NCBI RefSeq assembly: GCF_009861505.1
Contig: NZ_WTFT01000008.1
Coordinates: 274,347-338,346, forward strand
DNA length: 64,000 nt
Source: Pseudomonas izuensis
Lineage (GTDB): Bacteria; Pseudomonadota; Gammaproteobacteria; Pseudomonadales; Pseudomonadaceae
Direction: 5' to 3'
A model generated the notes under the pieces. The model saw only the letters and a program-made list of their open reading frames with translations. It was not told the DNA's origin and did no database searches. A program made the translations under genes and the position numbers. Shown here in pieces: positions 1 to 8,688 of the stretch (positions are counted from its first letter, which is position 1; each line of letters begins with the position of its first letter).

Positions 1-15
1 TGAACTCCCCATAAA

Positions 16-62
16 ACGGCCGACTCGAGGCCGGCCGTGAAAACAGCCGCAGGTTCGCGGCT
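16..62 (-). terminator. Double hairpin downstream of dsbC
   Basis: Two stems follow dsbC on the minus strand. The first is AGCCGC/GCGGCT (45-50 with 57-62), followed by GTTTTC. The second is ACGGCCG/CGGCCGT (16-22 with 32-38), followed by TTTTA. The T-tracts are short, so these may act as weak terminators or as processing hairpins before the next gene, which lies outside the window. Confidence 0.5.
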
Positions 63-130
63 CTCTATTAATGGCCCGGCGATGTCGCTGCCGGACCATG
101 ATCGTCAAGGCTGGCCGTGACGATGCGAAT

Positions 131-862
131 TTACTTCGCGCCCAGCGCCAGTTTGGCGACTTGTGGCGCAGGCTGGTAGCCCGGAATGACCTGACCGTCA
201 GCCAAAACGATGGCCGGTGTGCCGTTCACGCCAATCGACTGGCCGAGGGCAAACTGTTTGGAAACCGGGTTATCGCACTTGGCGGCCTTGATTTCCTTGC
301 CGTCGACCATCTGGTCCATGGCCGCTTTCTTGTCTTTGGAGCACCACACCGCTTGCAGTTGCTCGTCGCCCGGCGAGCCCAGGCCCTGACGCGGGAACGC
401 CACGTAACGCACTTCGATGCCGCGCTTGTTCAGCTCGGGCACTTCGGCGTGCAACTTGTGGCAGTACGGGCAGGTGGTGTCGGTGAACACCGTGATGTGC
501 GATTTGGTTTCGCCGATGGCCGGATACACCACGGTTTCAGCGACCGGAATCTCGTTGATCAGCTTGGAGATGCCCAGGCGCTCGGTCTTCTCGGTCAGAT
601 TGACCGGTTTACCGTCCTTGAGCTGGAACATATAGCCCTGAACCACATACTGGCCGTCGGCACTGGCGTACAGCACCCGGCTGCCCTTGAGCTTGACTTC
701 GTACAGGCCCGGCAGCGGACTGGCGGTGATGGACTCTACCGGCACTTCGAGCTGGAGGTTTTCCAGGCTTTTACGAATGGCTTTGTCGGCCGCATCATCG
801 GCGACGGCAAAGGTGCTGACCAACGCAATGGCGGCGGCGGCGAAAATCTGGGTCAGACGCAT
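131..862 (-). CDS. dsbC: Thiol:disulfide interchange protein DsbC
   Basis: Periplasmic disulfide isomerase that corrects wrong disulfide bonds and is kept reduced by DsbD. It has 243 residues, normal for DsbC. A signal peptide covers about 1-21 (cleavage after TFAVA), a dimerisation domain reaches to about 80, and the thioredoxin fold carries the active site CPYC at 131-134, a second pair C174/C196, and the cis-proline segment GTP at 214-216. The start at 862 has CAGGAG just upstream and begins the signal peptide; the frame is open 29 codons further up but without these features. It lies downstream of xerD in the same direction, separated by a REP locus, an order familiar from other pseudomonads. 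Confidence 0.96.
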   Translation of the reverse strand: MRLTQIFAAAAIALVSTFAVADDAADKAIRKSLENLQLEVPVESITASPLPGLYEVKLKGSRVLYASADGQYVVQGYMFQLKDGKPVNLTEKTERLGISKLINEIPVAETVVYPAIGETKSHITVFTDTTCPYCHKLHAEVPELNKRGIEVRYVAFPRQGLGSPGDEQLQAVWCSKDKKAAMDQMVDGKEIKAAKCDNPVSKQFALGQSIGVNGTPAIVLADGQVIPGYQPAPQVAKLALGAK

Positions 863-1012
863 GAGAACTCCTGAAGGCGGACAAATGGGACGATCAGAAC
901 GCCGACACCGGAACACCGGGTCATAACCGCCCATCGTGCAAACCGGCAAAGCCTACCACATAAGGCCCGTGGGGCCGAATGCCGGTGATACAAGGCATTG
1001 GCGAATGCTTTT

Positions 1013-1104
1013 CTGTAGGAGCGAGCCTGCTCGCGATGGCGGTGTGCCAGGCGCCATTAATGCAGGATGTGCCGACCTCATCGCGAGCAGGCTCGCTCCT
1101 ACAG
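1013..1104. repeat. REP doublet (GCGAGC type) between dsbC and xerD
   Basis: Two inverted copies of the ctgtaggagcgagcctgctc core face each other across about 45 bases. The locus is extragenic, between the xerD stop and the dsbC start. Confidence 0.9.
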
Positions 1105-1113
1105 GGGATTTCA

Positions 1114-2016
1114 TCAGCCACGAGGGTGGTGTTTGGCGTGCAGATCCTGCAACCGCGCCCGGGCGACATGAGTGTAGATCTGCGTAGTCGACAGATCGCT
1201 GTGCCCCAGCAGCATCTGCACCACCCGCAAGTCGGCACCGTGATTGAGCAGGTGCGTGGCGAAGGCATGGCGCAGGGTGTGCGGCGACAGCGACTTGCCG
1301 ATCCCCGCAACCTTGGCCTGATGCTTGATCCGGTGCCAGAACGTCTGGCGGGTCATCTGCTCGCCGCGCTGGCTGGGAAACAGCACATCGCTGGGGCGTC
1401 CGCCGAGCAGCTCGCCACGGCCATCGCGCAGGTAACGCTCGACCCAGACAATCGCCTCCTCGCCCATCGGCACCAGACGCTCTTTGCTGCCCTTGCCCAT
1501 CACCCGCAGCACGCCCTGGCGAAGGTTGACCTGCTCCAGTGTCAAGCTGATCAGCTCGGTCACCCGCAAACCGCAAGCGTACAACACCTCAAGCATGGCC
1601 CGATCGCGCTGCCCGATCGCCTCGCTTAAATCCGGTGCTGCCAGCAAGGCCTCGACATCCGCTTCCGACAAGGATTTGGGCAACGGCCTGCCAAGCTGCG
1701 GCATGTCGACGCGAAGCGTCGGATCGACAGCGATTAACTTTTCCCGCAACAAATAGCGATAGAACCCCCGCACCCCCGAGAGAAATCGCGCAGTTGAACG
1801 GGGTTTGTAGTTTTGCTCCACACGCCAGGCCAGGTGATCGAGGATCAACTCCCGACCCGCACTGGCCAGCTCCAGACCTTTTTCCTGCAACCAACCGTGG
1901 AACAGCGCGAGGTCACTGCGATAGGCATCGCGGGTATTGTCGGAAAGACCTTTCTCCAGCCACAGGGCGTCGAGGAACTGGTCTATCAAAGGATGATCGA
2001 TGGCAGGCATGGGCAC
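1114..2016 (-). CDS. xerD: Tyrosine site-specific recombinase XerD
   Basis: With XerC it resolves chromosome dimers at dif during division. It has 300 residues, the family length. The SAM-like core-binding domain is about 7-95 and the catalytic domain about 110-295. The tyrosine-recombinase set is complete: R151 (ACGLRVTE), K175 (GKGSKE), H246-x-x-R249 (HTLRH), H272 (LGHSDL) and nucleophile Y281 (QIYTH). XerD rather than XerC is inferred from overall sequence and from pairing with dsbC. The start could be either of two close Met codons (residue 1 or 3). Confidence 0.95.
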   Translation of the reverse strand: MPMPAIDHPLIDQFLDALWLEKGLSDNTRDAYRSDLALFHGWLQEKGLELASAGRELILDHLAWRVEQNYKPRSTARFLSGVRGFYRYLLREKLIAVDPTLRVDMPQLGRPLPKSLSEADVEALLAAPDLSEAIGQRDRAMLEVLYACGLRVTELISLTLEQVNLRQGVLRVMGKGSKERLVPMGEEAIVWVERYLRDGRGELLGGRPSDVLFPSQRGEQMTRQTFWHRIKHQAKVAGIGKSLSPHTLRHAFATHLLNHGADLRVVQMLLGHSDLSTTQIYTHVARARLQDLHAKHHPRG

Positions 2017-2119
2017 TCAAGGCGCGCAGCTTTGATACTGCGCGCTAAAAATCAGCGTGAACGGTAGAAACGGCCGCTAGTCTTTCATAGCCCGCTATTT
2101 CAAGGAACAGGGAACGGCA

Positions 2120-3943
2120 ATGAGCGAACAGCAGATTTTATTGGCGTTTGGCGGTATTGGTGCCGCTGCGTTGGGTTGCCAGTGGCTGGCCTGGCGCTTG
2201 AAGCTGCCGGCGATTCTGTTTCTGTTATTGACCGGCATTCTGGTGGGTCCCGTTTTGCACTGGCTCGATCCGCAGGAAATGTTCGGTCCCTTGCTGATGC
2301 CACTGGTATCCCTGGCGGTGGCGCTGATTCTGTTCGAGGGCAGCCTGACCCTGCATTTGTCGGAATGGCGCGAGATTGGCAGCGTGGTTCGTCGCCTGGT
2401 CACCCTGGGCGCCCTCTCGACCTGGGTGGTCATCGCCCTGGCCACTCACTGGTTGCTGGGGTTCGACTGGATGCTGGCCACTTTGTTCGGCAGCCTGACC
2501 CTGGTCACCGGACCGACCGTCATCGTGCCAATGCTGCGAGTCGTGCGCCCGAAAGCATCGATTGCCAATATCCTGCGCTGGGAAGGCATTGTCATCGACC
2601 CGATCGGCGCCCTGCTGGCGGTAGTGGTCTATAGCTTCATCATTGCCAGCGCCGAGGGTAACGGCCTGACGCAAAGCCTGCTGACCTTTGGCGGGGTGAT
2701 TCTGTGCGGCAGCCTGTACGGCATTCTTGGCGGCTGGGTACTGGGTACGATCATTCGTCGGCATTGGCTGCCGGAGTATTTGCACAATCTGGCTTCGCTT
2801 GCGGCTGTACTGGGCATCTTTATTGCGGCCAGCGAAACGATGAATGAATCCGGCCTGCTGGCGGTGACGTTGATGGGCATGTGGCTGGCCAACATGAAAG
2901 GCGTAGACGTGCGGCATATCCTGCACTTCAAGGAAAACCTCAGCGTCCTGCTGATTTCCGGGTTGTTCATCTTGCTGGCAGCGCGTCTGGACCTGAATGC
3001 CTTGATCGCTCTCGGGCCGCTTGTACTAATTCTGCTTCTGATCATTCAGTTCATTGCCCGCCCCCTGAACGTGTTGCTGTGCACGGCCGGCTCCAGCCTG
3101 GGCTGGCGCGAGCGGGCACTCCTGGCATGGATTGCGCCCCGCGGCATTGTCGCGGCTGCGGTATCGGCCATCTTCGCCATTCGCCTGGATGAGGCAGGGC
3201 ACCAAGGGGCGCTACTGCTGGTACCCCTGACCTTTGCAGTGATCATCGGCACGGTGGTATTGCAAAGCGCCACGGCGCGACCACTGGCGCGCATGCTCAA
3301 TGTTGCGGAACCGGCGCCAAGCGGCTTTCTGATCATCGGCGCCAATGGCCCTGCACGGACACTGGGCAAGGCATTGCAACTGCTGGGCATCCGGGTGCTG
3401 CTGACCGACTCGAGCTGGGAAAATATCCGGGCGGCGCGCATGGAAGGGTTGCCCACCTACTTTGGTAATCCGGCTTCACAACATGCCGACGCGCATCTGG
3501 ACCTGGTGGGGCTTGGCCATTTGCTGGCACTGTCTCCTTCAGGCGAAATGAACACCTTGGCATTGATGCGTTTTCGTCACGAGTTTGGCCATCAACGGAT
3601 GTTCGGTTTGGCCAGCGGCCAGGAAAGCCGTCGCTCGGACAAGCATCGAACCAGCCTGGAGCATCGCGGCAATCAACTGGGCAGCGAGGCGCTGAGCTAC
3701 GGGAAATTCGCCAGCCAACTGAGTCAGGGTGCCGAGCTGTACAACACAACACTGAAGGAAGGTTTCGGTTGGGACGATTATCAGGCACCGCATGGTGTTC
3801 GCGCGACGCTGCTGTTCATGCGTGACAACAACGGCTGGGTGCATGTGGTGACGCCGGATAGCACGCACAAGCCTGGGGCGGGATGGACGTTGCTGGCGCT
3901 GATTCAACCCCAGAACGGTGGTGCCGACCGTACGCCCCTGTAG
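2120..3943 (+). CDS. CPA-type monovalent cation:proton antiporter
   Basis: Inner-membrane Na+(K+)/H+ exchanger. It has 607 residues. About twelve hydrophobic helices fill residues 5-390 (Na_H_Exchanger domain), including the exchanger-like segments LALILFEGSL near 70 and TGPTVIVP near 130. After about 400 comes a cytosolic Rossmann-like domain starting FLIIGANGPARTLG, as in RCK/TrkA-N domains, which suggests nucleotide or redox gating. RBS: AGGGAACGGCA before the ATG. The last codon CTG and the stop TAG are part of the conserved REP sequence ctgtaggagc, so a REP insertion appears to have set the C-terminus. The ion specificity cannot be read from the sequence. Confidence 0.88.
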   Translation: MSEQQILLAFGGIGAAALGCQWLAWRLKLPAILFLLLTGILVGPVLHWLDPQEMFGPLLMPLVSLAVALILFEGSLTLHLSEWREIGSVVRRLVTLGALSTWVVIALATHWLLGFDWMLATLFGSLTLVTGPTVIVPMLRVVRPKASIANILRWEGIVIDPIGALLAVVVYSFIIASAEGNGLTQSLLTFGGVILCGSLYGILGGWVLGTIIRRHWLPEYLHNLASLAAVLGIFIAASETMNESGLLAVTLMGMWLANMKGVDVRHILHFKENLSVLLISGLFILLAARLDLNALIALGPLVLILLLIIQFIARPLNVLLCTAGSSLGWRERALLAWIAPRGIVAAAVSAIFAIRLDEAGHQGALLLVPLTFAVIIGTVVLQSATARPLARMLNVAEPAPSGFLIIGANGPARTLGKALQLLGIRVLLTDSSWENIRAARMEGLPTYFGNPASQHADAHLDLVGLGHLLALSPSGEMNTLALMRFRHEFGHQRMFGLASGQESRRSDKHRTSLEHRGNQLGSEALSYGKFASQLSQGAELYNTTLKEGFGWDDYQAPHGVRATLLFMRDNNGWVHVVTPDSTHKPGAGWTLLALIQPQNGGADRTPL

Positions 3944-4011
3944 GAGCTGGCTTGCCAGCGAAGGATGTTTCGACTGACACACCGCCTTCGCTGGCAAGCC
4001 AGCTCCTACAG
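3938..4011. repeat. REP doublet (GCTGGC type) overlapping an antiporter stop codon
   Basis: Inverted pair ctgtaggagctggcttgcc / ggcaagccagctcctacag. The antiporter stop TAG (3941-3943) lies inside the left copy. Confidence 0.9.
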
Positions 4012-4035
4012 GGGGCGGGACAAATCGCGGGCAAC

Positions 4036-4063
4036 AAAAAAGCAGCCCGTAGGCTGCTTTTTT
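4036..4063. terminator. Bidirectional intrinsic terminator after rplS
   Basis: Stem AGCAGCC/GGCTGCT (4041-4047 with 4052-4058), tetraloop CGTA, with an A-tract on the left and T-tract on the right. It can therefore end the rplS operon on the minus strand and the antiporter gene on the plus strand. Confidence 0.88.
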
Positions 4064-4081
4064 CTGCATCGGAAGCTGGAC

Positions 4082-4432
4082 TTAAGCCAGTTTTTCCTTG
4101 ATGCGAGCTGCTTTACCAGACAGGTCACGCAGGTAGTACAGCTTGGCTTTACGTACGTCACCGCGACGTTTAACGGCCATGCTGTCGATTTGCGGGCTGT
4201 AGGTCTGGAAAGTACGTTCTACGCCAACACCGTTGGAGATTTTACGAACGGTGAATGCACTGTTTACGCCGCGGTTACGCTTGGCGATAACAACACCTTC
4301 GAACGCTTGCAGACGCGAACGGTCGCCTTCCTTCACTTTCACCTGAACGACAATGGTGTCGCCCGGGGCAAAGGTAGGGATCTCTTTGGTCATCTGCTCT
4401 GCTTCGAGTGCAAGGATGATTTTGTTAGTCAT
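4082..4432 (-). CDS. rplS: 50S ribosomal protein L19
   Basis: Large-subunit protein at the 30S-50S interface. It has 116 residues and matches the L19 pattern throughout, for example [32 protein letters not shown] and the C-terminal [22 protein letters not shown] lies 7 bases upstream of the ATG. It is the last gene of the rpsP-rimM-trmD-rplS operon and is followed at once by a strong terminator. Confidence 0.98.
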
Positions 4433-4477
4433 GCTGTGCTCCTAAGGTAAATCGTCGGATCTACCATCGATACGTTG

Positions 4478-5230
4478 TTAACTATCGTCCCGCTCGCGGA
4501 TGTATTCCTCGAGCAGCTTCTTCTCTTCTCCAGAAAGCGAGCGGCTTTCCAGAAGATCGGCGCGTCGTTCATAGGTCCGACCAAGGGACTGCTGTAAACG
4601 CCAACGCCGGATGTGCGCGTGATTGCCACTTAGCAATACGTCGGGAACACGCTGATCCGCATACACCTCCGGTCGGGTGTAATGCGGGCAATCCAGCAAA
4701 CCATCCGTAAAGGAATCTTCCTCGGCGGAGTCCGCATGCCCTAAAGCTCCAGGCAGCAGTCGTGTAACCGCATCGATCAGGACCATCGCCGGCAGCTCGC
4801 CGCCAGACAGTACATAGTCGCCAATCGACCACTCTTCATCGACATGAGCATCAATAAAACGCTCGTCAATGCCTTCATAGCGGCCGGCAATCAGGATCAA
4901 TGCATCCAGATTCGCCAACTCGCGTACCGCCGACTGAGTCAGTTGGCGGCCTTGGGGCGACAGGTAAATCACCTTCGCGCCCTCCCCGGCGACTGCCTTG
5001 GCCTGAACCAGAGCATCTTCCAGGGGCTTGATCTTCATCACCATGCCCGGACCACCGCCAAATGGGCGATCATCCACAGTGTGATGTCGATCCGTCGTGT
5101 AGTCTCGCGGGTTCCAACAGGTGAGCTGCAAGAGCCCCTGTTTCACCGCCCGACTGGTGATGCCGTACTCGCTGATGGCGGAGAACATCTCGGGAAACAA
5201 ACTGATCACTTCTACGCGCAAATTAGCCAC
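4478..5230 (-). CDS. trmD: tRNA (guanine-N1)-methyltransferase TrmD
   Basis: Methylates G37 of tRNAs using SAM, which prevents +1 frameshifting. It has 250 residues from a GTG start at 5230, two bases after the rimM stop; a longer reading to 5296 would run back into rimM and is not needed. The SPOUT trefoil-knot signatures are present: [10 protein letters not shown] near 57, IYLSPQGR near 88, [10 protein letters not shown] near 110 and [21 protein letters not shown] near 130. Co-transcribed with rimM and rplS. Confidence 0.97.
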   Translation of the reverse strand: MANLRVEVISLFPEMFSAISEYGITSRAVKQGLLQLTCWNPRDYTTDRHHTVDDRPFGGGPGMVMKIKPLEDALVQAKAVAGEGAKVIYLSPQGRQLTQSAVRELANLDALILIAGRYEGIDERFIDAHVDEEWSIGDYVLSGGELPAMVLIDAVTRLLPGALGHADSAEEDSFTDGLLDCPHYTRPEVYADQRVPDVLLSGNHAHIRRWRLQQSLGRTYERRADLLESRSLSGEEKKLLEEYIRERDDS

Positions 5231-5232
5231 GC

Positions 5233-5769
5233 TTAGAAGTCCGCATCCCAATCCACCTTCATCTCGCCTGCGACCAGGTCGACAGCCAACACGCATTGCT
5301 CCGTATAGGGCAACAGGCGTTCGCGATCATCCAGGCTGCCAGCGCAAGGCTTGACCACCATTACATCATTCGAGCCGGTCTCCAGCAGGTGATCGATCTT
5401 CCCGAACAGTTGCCCGAGGGTGTCGATGACCTTGAGACCTTCCAGCTGGTACCAGTAGTACTCGCCGTCGGTCAGTTCAGGGAACAGGTTGCGCGGCACG
5501 CAGATCTCATAACCGGCCAGAAGACGAGCTTCTTCACGGTCATCGAGACCCTTGAGCTTTGCGACCAGGAACTTGTCGTTCCCGCGTCCGCTGACCAGCT
5601 CTACCTGCTTTACATTACCGTCACGCTTGAGCGTCCAGGTTTTGTAGTCCAGCAGGTTTTTAATCGGATCAGTAAAGGAATACACCTTCACTTCGCCGCG
5701 AACGCCGTGAACAGAGTAAATTTTGCCGATAACGATCAAATCATCAGCAACAGCTGGCGTCGCGTTCAT
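5233..5769 (-). CDS. rimM: Ribosome maturation factor RimM
   Basis: Binds S19 and helps assemble the 30S head. It has 178 residues with an N-terminal RimM beta-barrel ([23 protein letters not shown], about 11-33) and a C-terminal PRC barrel ([12 protein letters not shown]... near 104). It follows rpsP with only a few bases between, and its stop is two bases from the trmD GTG, so translation is probably coupled. Confidence 0.97.
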   Translation of the reverse strand: MNATPAVADDLIVIGKIYSVHGVRGEVKVYSFTDPIKNLLDYKTWTLKRDGNVKQVELVSGRGNDKFLVAKLKGLDDREEARLLAGYEICVPRNLFPELTDGEYYWYQLEGLKVIDTLGQLFGKIDHLLETGSNDVMVVKPCAGSLDDRERLLPYTEQCVLAVDLVAGEMKVDWDADF

Positions 5770-5774
5770 ATTGC

Positions 5775-6026
5775 TCAGGCCGCAGCCTTAGCAGATTCCT
5801 TCAACAACTGAGCAACGCGCTCAGAAGGTTGTGCACCAACGCTCAGCCAGTAGGCAACGCGCTCTTGGTTCACGGACAGACGGACTTCCTGACCACGAGC
5901 AACAGGGTTGAAGAAACCAACCTGTTCCTTGTGCGAACCGTCGCGCGGGTTGCGGCTGTCGGTTACGGTCAAGTGGTAAAACGGGCGCTTTTTGGAGCCG
6001 CCAAGGGCAAGACGGATTGTTAGCAT
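5775..6026 (-). CDS. rpsP: 30S ribosomal protein S16
   Basis: Small-subunit assembly protein of 83 residues beginning [30 protein letters not shown], a canonical S16 start. First gene of the rpsP-rimM-trmD-rplS operon. An RBS (AGGAACG) precedes the ATG, and a sigma-70-like promoter candidate lies about 75-100 bases upstream. Confidence 0.98.
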   Translation of the reverse strand: MLTIRLALGGSKKRPFYHLTVTDSRNPRDGSHKEQVGFFNPVARGQEVRLSVNQERVAYWLSVGAQPSERVAQLLKESAKAAA

Positions 6027-6098
6027 GTGAACATCGTTCCTGTAGTCGGTGCTGCAAATCTAAAGGCACAGCGGGCATGGGTGCCCGAAAGGCCGCAT

Positions 6099-6126
6099 AT
6101 TCTAAGGAATATCCGGACTTTTGCAA
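6099..6126 (-). promoter_or_regulatory. Candidate promoter of the rpsP operon
   Basis: On the minus strand, TTGCAA (6121-6126) and TAGAAT (6099-6104) are separated by 16 bases. This sits about 73 bases above the rpsP start. Read by eye only. Confidence 0.5.
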
Positions 6127-6201
6127 ATGACTTTTTCCGGCGACCTTTCGGCCGCCATCCAGATTTGCTATAGAGCCGTCGGTAAAAACGGCCGGTCAGC
6201 T

Positions 6202-6269
6202 CCCGCCAAGTGCGGGTTTGCTGGAGATCCCGCTTCCTTGCGGGTCTGCGCCGGTACGATGACCGGCGC
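6202..6269 (-). terminator. Tandem hairpins after ffh
   Basis: On the minus strand, ffh is followed by three stems in a row: an 8-bp perfect stem (6248-6255 with 6262-6269, GCGCCGGT/ACCGGCGC), CCCGC/GCGGG (6229-6244) and CCCGC/GCGGG (6202-6216). A TTTTT run follows at about 6185. Probable composite terminator. Confidence 0.5.
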
Positions 6270-6276
6270 GGATTCT

Positions 6277-7653
6277 TTACATTTTGGGCATGCCGCCGCC
6301 GGGCAACATACCGCCCATGCCGCGCATCATTTTGGCCATCCCGCCTTTGGCGGAGAATTTCTTCATCATCTTCTGCATCTGCTTGTGCTGCTTGATCAAG
6401 CGACCGATGTCCTGCACCTGAGTGCCGGAACCCATGGCGATACGACGCTTGCGCGAACCACTGATCAGCTCAGGGTCACGACGCTCGGCCGGGGTCATGG
6501 AGTTGATGATGGCCTCCATCTGCTTGAACTGCTTCTCTGCCGCACTCTGGGCATTGCCCATCTGCGCCAGGTTCACACCGCCCATGTTCGGCAGTTTGTC
6601 CATGAGGCCGCCGAGGCCGCCCATGTTCTTCATTTGTTGCAGCTGATCGCGGAAGTCCTCGAGGTCGAAGCCCTTGCCCTTCTTCAGCTTCTTGGCCAGC
6701 TTGTCGGCCTTGTCCTTGTCGAGGGTCGCTTCCGCCTGTTCGATCAGACTGAGTACGTCGCCCATGCCGAGGATGCGCGAAGCAATACGCTCAGGGTGGA
6801 ACGGGTCGAGCGCTTCACTCTTCTCGCCCATACCGATGAACTTGATCGGCTTGCCGGTAATGGCGCGAACCGACAGGGCGGCACCGCCACGGGCATCGCC
6901 GTCGACCTTGGTCAGGATCACACCGGTCAATGGCAGTGCATCACCGAAGGCCTTGGCCGTGTTGGCGGCATCCTGGCCGGTCATGGCATCGACCACGAAC
7001 AGGGTTTCGACCGGGTTGATCGCGGCGTGCAGGGCCTTGATCTCGCCCATCATCTCTTCGTCGATGTGCAGGCGACCGGCGGTATCGACGATGACCACGT
7101 CGATGAATTTGAGTTTTGCTTCCTTAATAGCCGCCTGGGCGATGTCGACCGGCTTCTGGCTCAGGTCGGACGGGAAGAATGTCACGCCGATGTCGCTGGC
7201 CAGGGTTTCCAGCTGCTTGATCGCCGCCGGACGGTACACGTCCGCGGACACGACCATGACCGACTTTTTCTTGCGCTCTTTAAGGAAGCGCGCAAGTTTG
7301 CCGGCGGTGGTGGTTTTACCGGCGCCCTGCAAACCGGCCATCAGGATGACGGCGGGTGGAACGGCACTCAGGTTCAGGTCTTCGTTGGCCGCGCCCATCA
7401 GGCTTTCGAGTTCGGCCTGGACGATCTTCACGAAGGCCTGGCCCGGAGTCAGGCTACGCGACACCTCGGTGCCGACGGCGCGCTCCTTGACCGAATTGAC
7501 GAAGTCCTTCACCACCGGCAAGGCGACGTCGGCTTCGAGCAACGCCATACGCACTTCGCGCAGGGTGTCTTTGATGTTGTCCTCGGTCAGCTTGGCCTTG
7601 CCGGTGACATGGCGCAGCGTCTGCGAGAGACGGTCGGTTAAGTTTTCAAACAT
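6277..7653 (-). CDS. ffh: Signal recognition particle protein Ffh
   Basis: GTPase that, with 4.5S RNA, delivers nascent membrane proteins to FtsY. It has 458 residues. The N domain covers 1-90. The G domain has the P-loop GLQGAGKT at 107-114, DTAGRLH near 190 and TKVDGDARGG near 248. The methionine-rich M domain runs from about 300 to the end (MMKKFSAKGGMAKMMRGMGGMLPGGG). It stands alone in its own unit, upstream of the rpsP promoter and divergent from the CcsA-like gene. Confidence 0.98.
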   Translation of the reverse strand: MFENLTDRLSQTLRHVTGKAKLTEDNIKDTLREVRMALLEADVALPVVKDFVNSVKERAVGTEVSRSLTPGQAFVKIVQAELESLMGAANEDLNLSAVPPAVILMAGLQGAGKTTTAGKLARFLKERKKKSVMVVSADVYRPAAIKQLETLASDIGVTFFPSDLSQKPVDIAQAAIKEAKLKFIDVVIVDTAGRLHIDEEMMGEIKALHAAINPVETLFVVDAMTGQDAANTAKAFGDALPLTGVILTKVDGDARGGAALSVRAITGKPIKFIGMGEKSEALDPFHPERIASRILGMGDVLSLIEQAEATLDKDKADKLAKKLKKGKGFDLEDFRDQLQQMKNMGGLGGLMDKLPNMGGVNLAQMGNAQSAAEKQFKQMEAIINSMTPAERRDPELISGSRKRRIAMGSGTQVQDIGRLIKQHKQMQKMMKKFSAKGGMAKMMRGMGGMLPGGGMPKM

Positions 7654-7863
7654 TGCGCGATCCTTTCAGGCCCTGTGTAGACCGGGATAATGGCGGCCCG
7701 AACCGGACTAAACATGTGCTCGGCGAGCCTGCGGCGTGGGCAGGTCGCGGATTATAGCGAAGACTGCGTCTGGCGGACACCTCGCCGTCAGCTTGTCTGG
7801 TCTTTCGTGCCGCGTGGGTTCTATGCCAAACTCAGCGCCTTTCGGGCTTGCCTAACAGGACTT

Positions 7864-8676
7864 ATGCTCCCCTTGTCACCGAGTTTGCTAACCACCCTCG
7901 CCGCCGCCTGTTTATATGCCGCTGCGACTTTCTATCAAGGCACGCGTCTGGCCGCCTGCGCCAAGGCGAACAAACGCCTGTTGGTCACGCTGGGCGTCCT
8001 GGCCGTGCTGGCCCATGGCGCCAGCCTGGTCACCCACCTGATGACGCCGATCGGCCTGGGACTGGATTTCTTCAGTGCCGCCAGCCTGATTGCCGCTGCG
8101 GTCATCGCCCTGACCCTGCTGGCCTGCTCACGCATCCCGGTGGAAAACCTGCTGGTCCTGCTGTTCCCGCTTGGGGCCGCGACGGTGCTGCTGGCCCAAT
8201 TCGCCCCTGCCGGTACCGTGCAGATCATTGACGAGGAGCCCGGCATCCTCGCCCACATCTTGCTGTCGATTCTCGCCTACGGCATGTTCACCATTGCGGT
8301 GTTCCAGGCCTTGCTGCTGCTGGTTCAAGACCATCAGCTCAAGCACAAGCACCCGTCCGGGCTGATCAAGAACTTCCCGCCACTGCAAACCATGGAAAGC
8401 CTGCTGTTCGGTTTCCTCTGGGCCGGCTGGACCCTGCTGTCGATGTCACTGATCTCGGGGTGGTTGTTCGTCGACAACCTGTTCGCCCAGCACCTGGTGC
8501 ACAAAACCTTGCTGGCCTGTCTGGCCTGGGTCGTCTTCAGCGTGTTGCTCTGGGGGCGTAACCGTCTCGGCTGGCGCGGTCACAAAGCCATTCGCTGGAC
8601 CCTTGCCGGTTTCTGCCTGCTGATGCTGGCGTATTTCGGCAGCAAGCTGGTCCGTGAATACATCCTGCACATCTGA
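7864..8676 (+). CDS. CcsA/YpjD-like inner membrane protein (cytochrome c assembly family)
   Basis: It has 270 residues with about eight hydrophobic helices. The C-terminal half has the CcsA-family pattern (LLSILAYGMFTIAVFQALLLLVQDHQLK, SLLFGFLWAGWTLLSMSLISG, WGRNRLGWRGHKAIRWTLAGF). The start at 7864 follows TAACAGGACTT; the frame is open 58 codons further upstream but that part is not protein-like and overlaps the ffh promoter region. It sits between ffh and a CorB-like gene, an order I recall from P. aeruginosa. Its direct role in haem handling is not proven by the sequence. Confidence 0.8.
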   Translation: MLPLSPSLLTTLAAACLYAAATFYQGTRLAACAKANKRLLVTLGVLAVLAHGASLVTHLMTPIGLGLDFFSAASLIAAAVIALTLLACSRIPVENLLVLLFPLGAATVLLAQFAPAGTVQIIDEEPGILAHILLSILAYGMFTIAVFQALLLLVQDHQLKHKHPSGLIKNFPPLQTMESLLFGFLWAGWTLLSMSLISGWLFVDNLFAQHLVHKTLLACLAWVVFSVLLWGRNRLGWRGHKAIRWTLAGFCLLMLAYFGSKLVREYILHI

Positions 8677-8688
8677 CGGGCGGCATTT

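Noticed and set aside
6121..7641. 506-codon plus-strand frame over ffh
   Set aside because: Antisense of ffh; ffh is certain.
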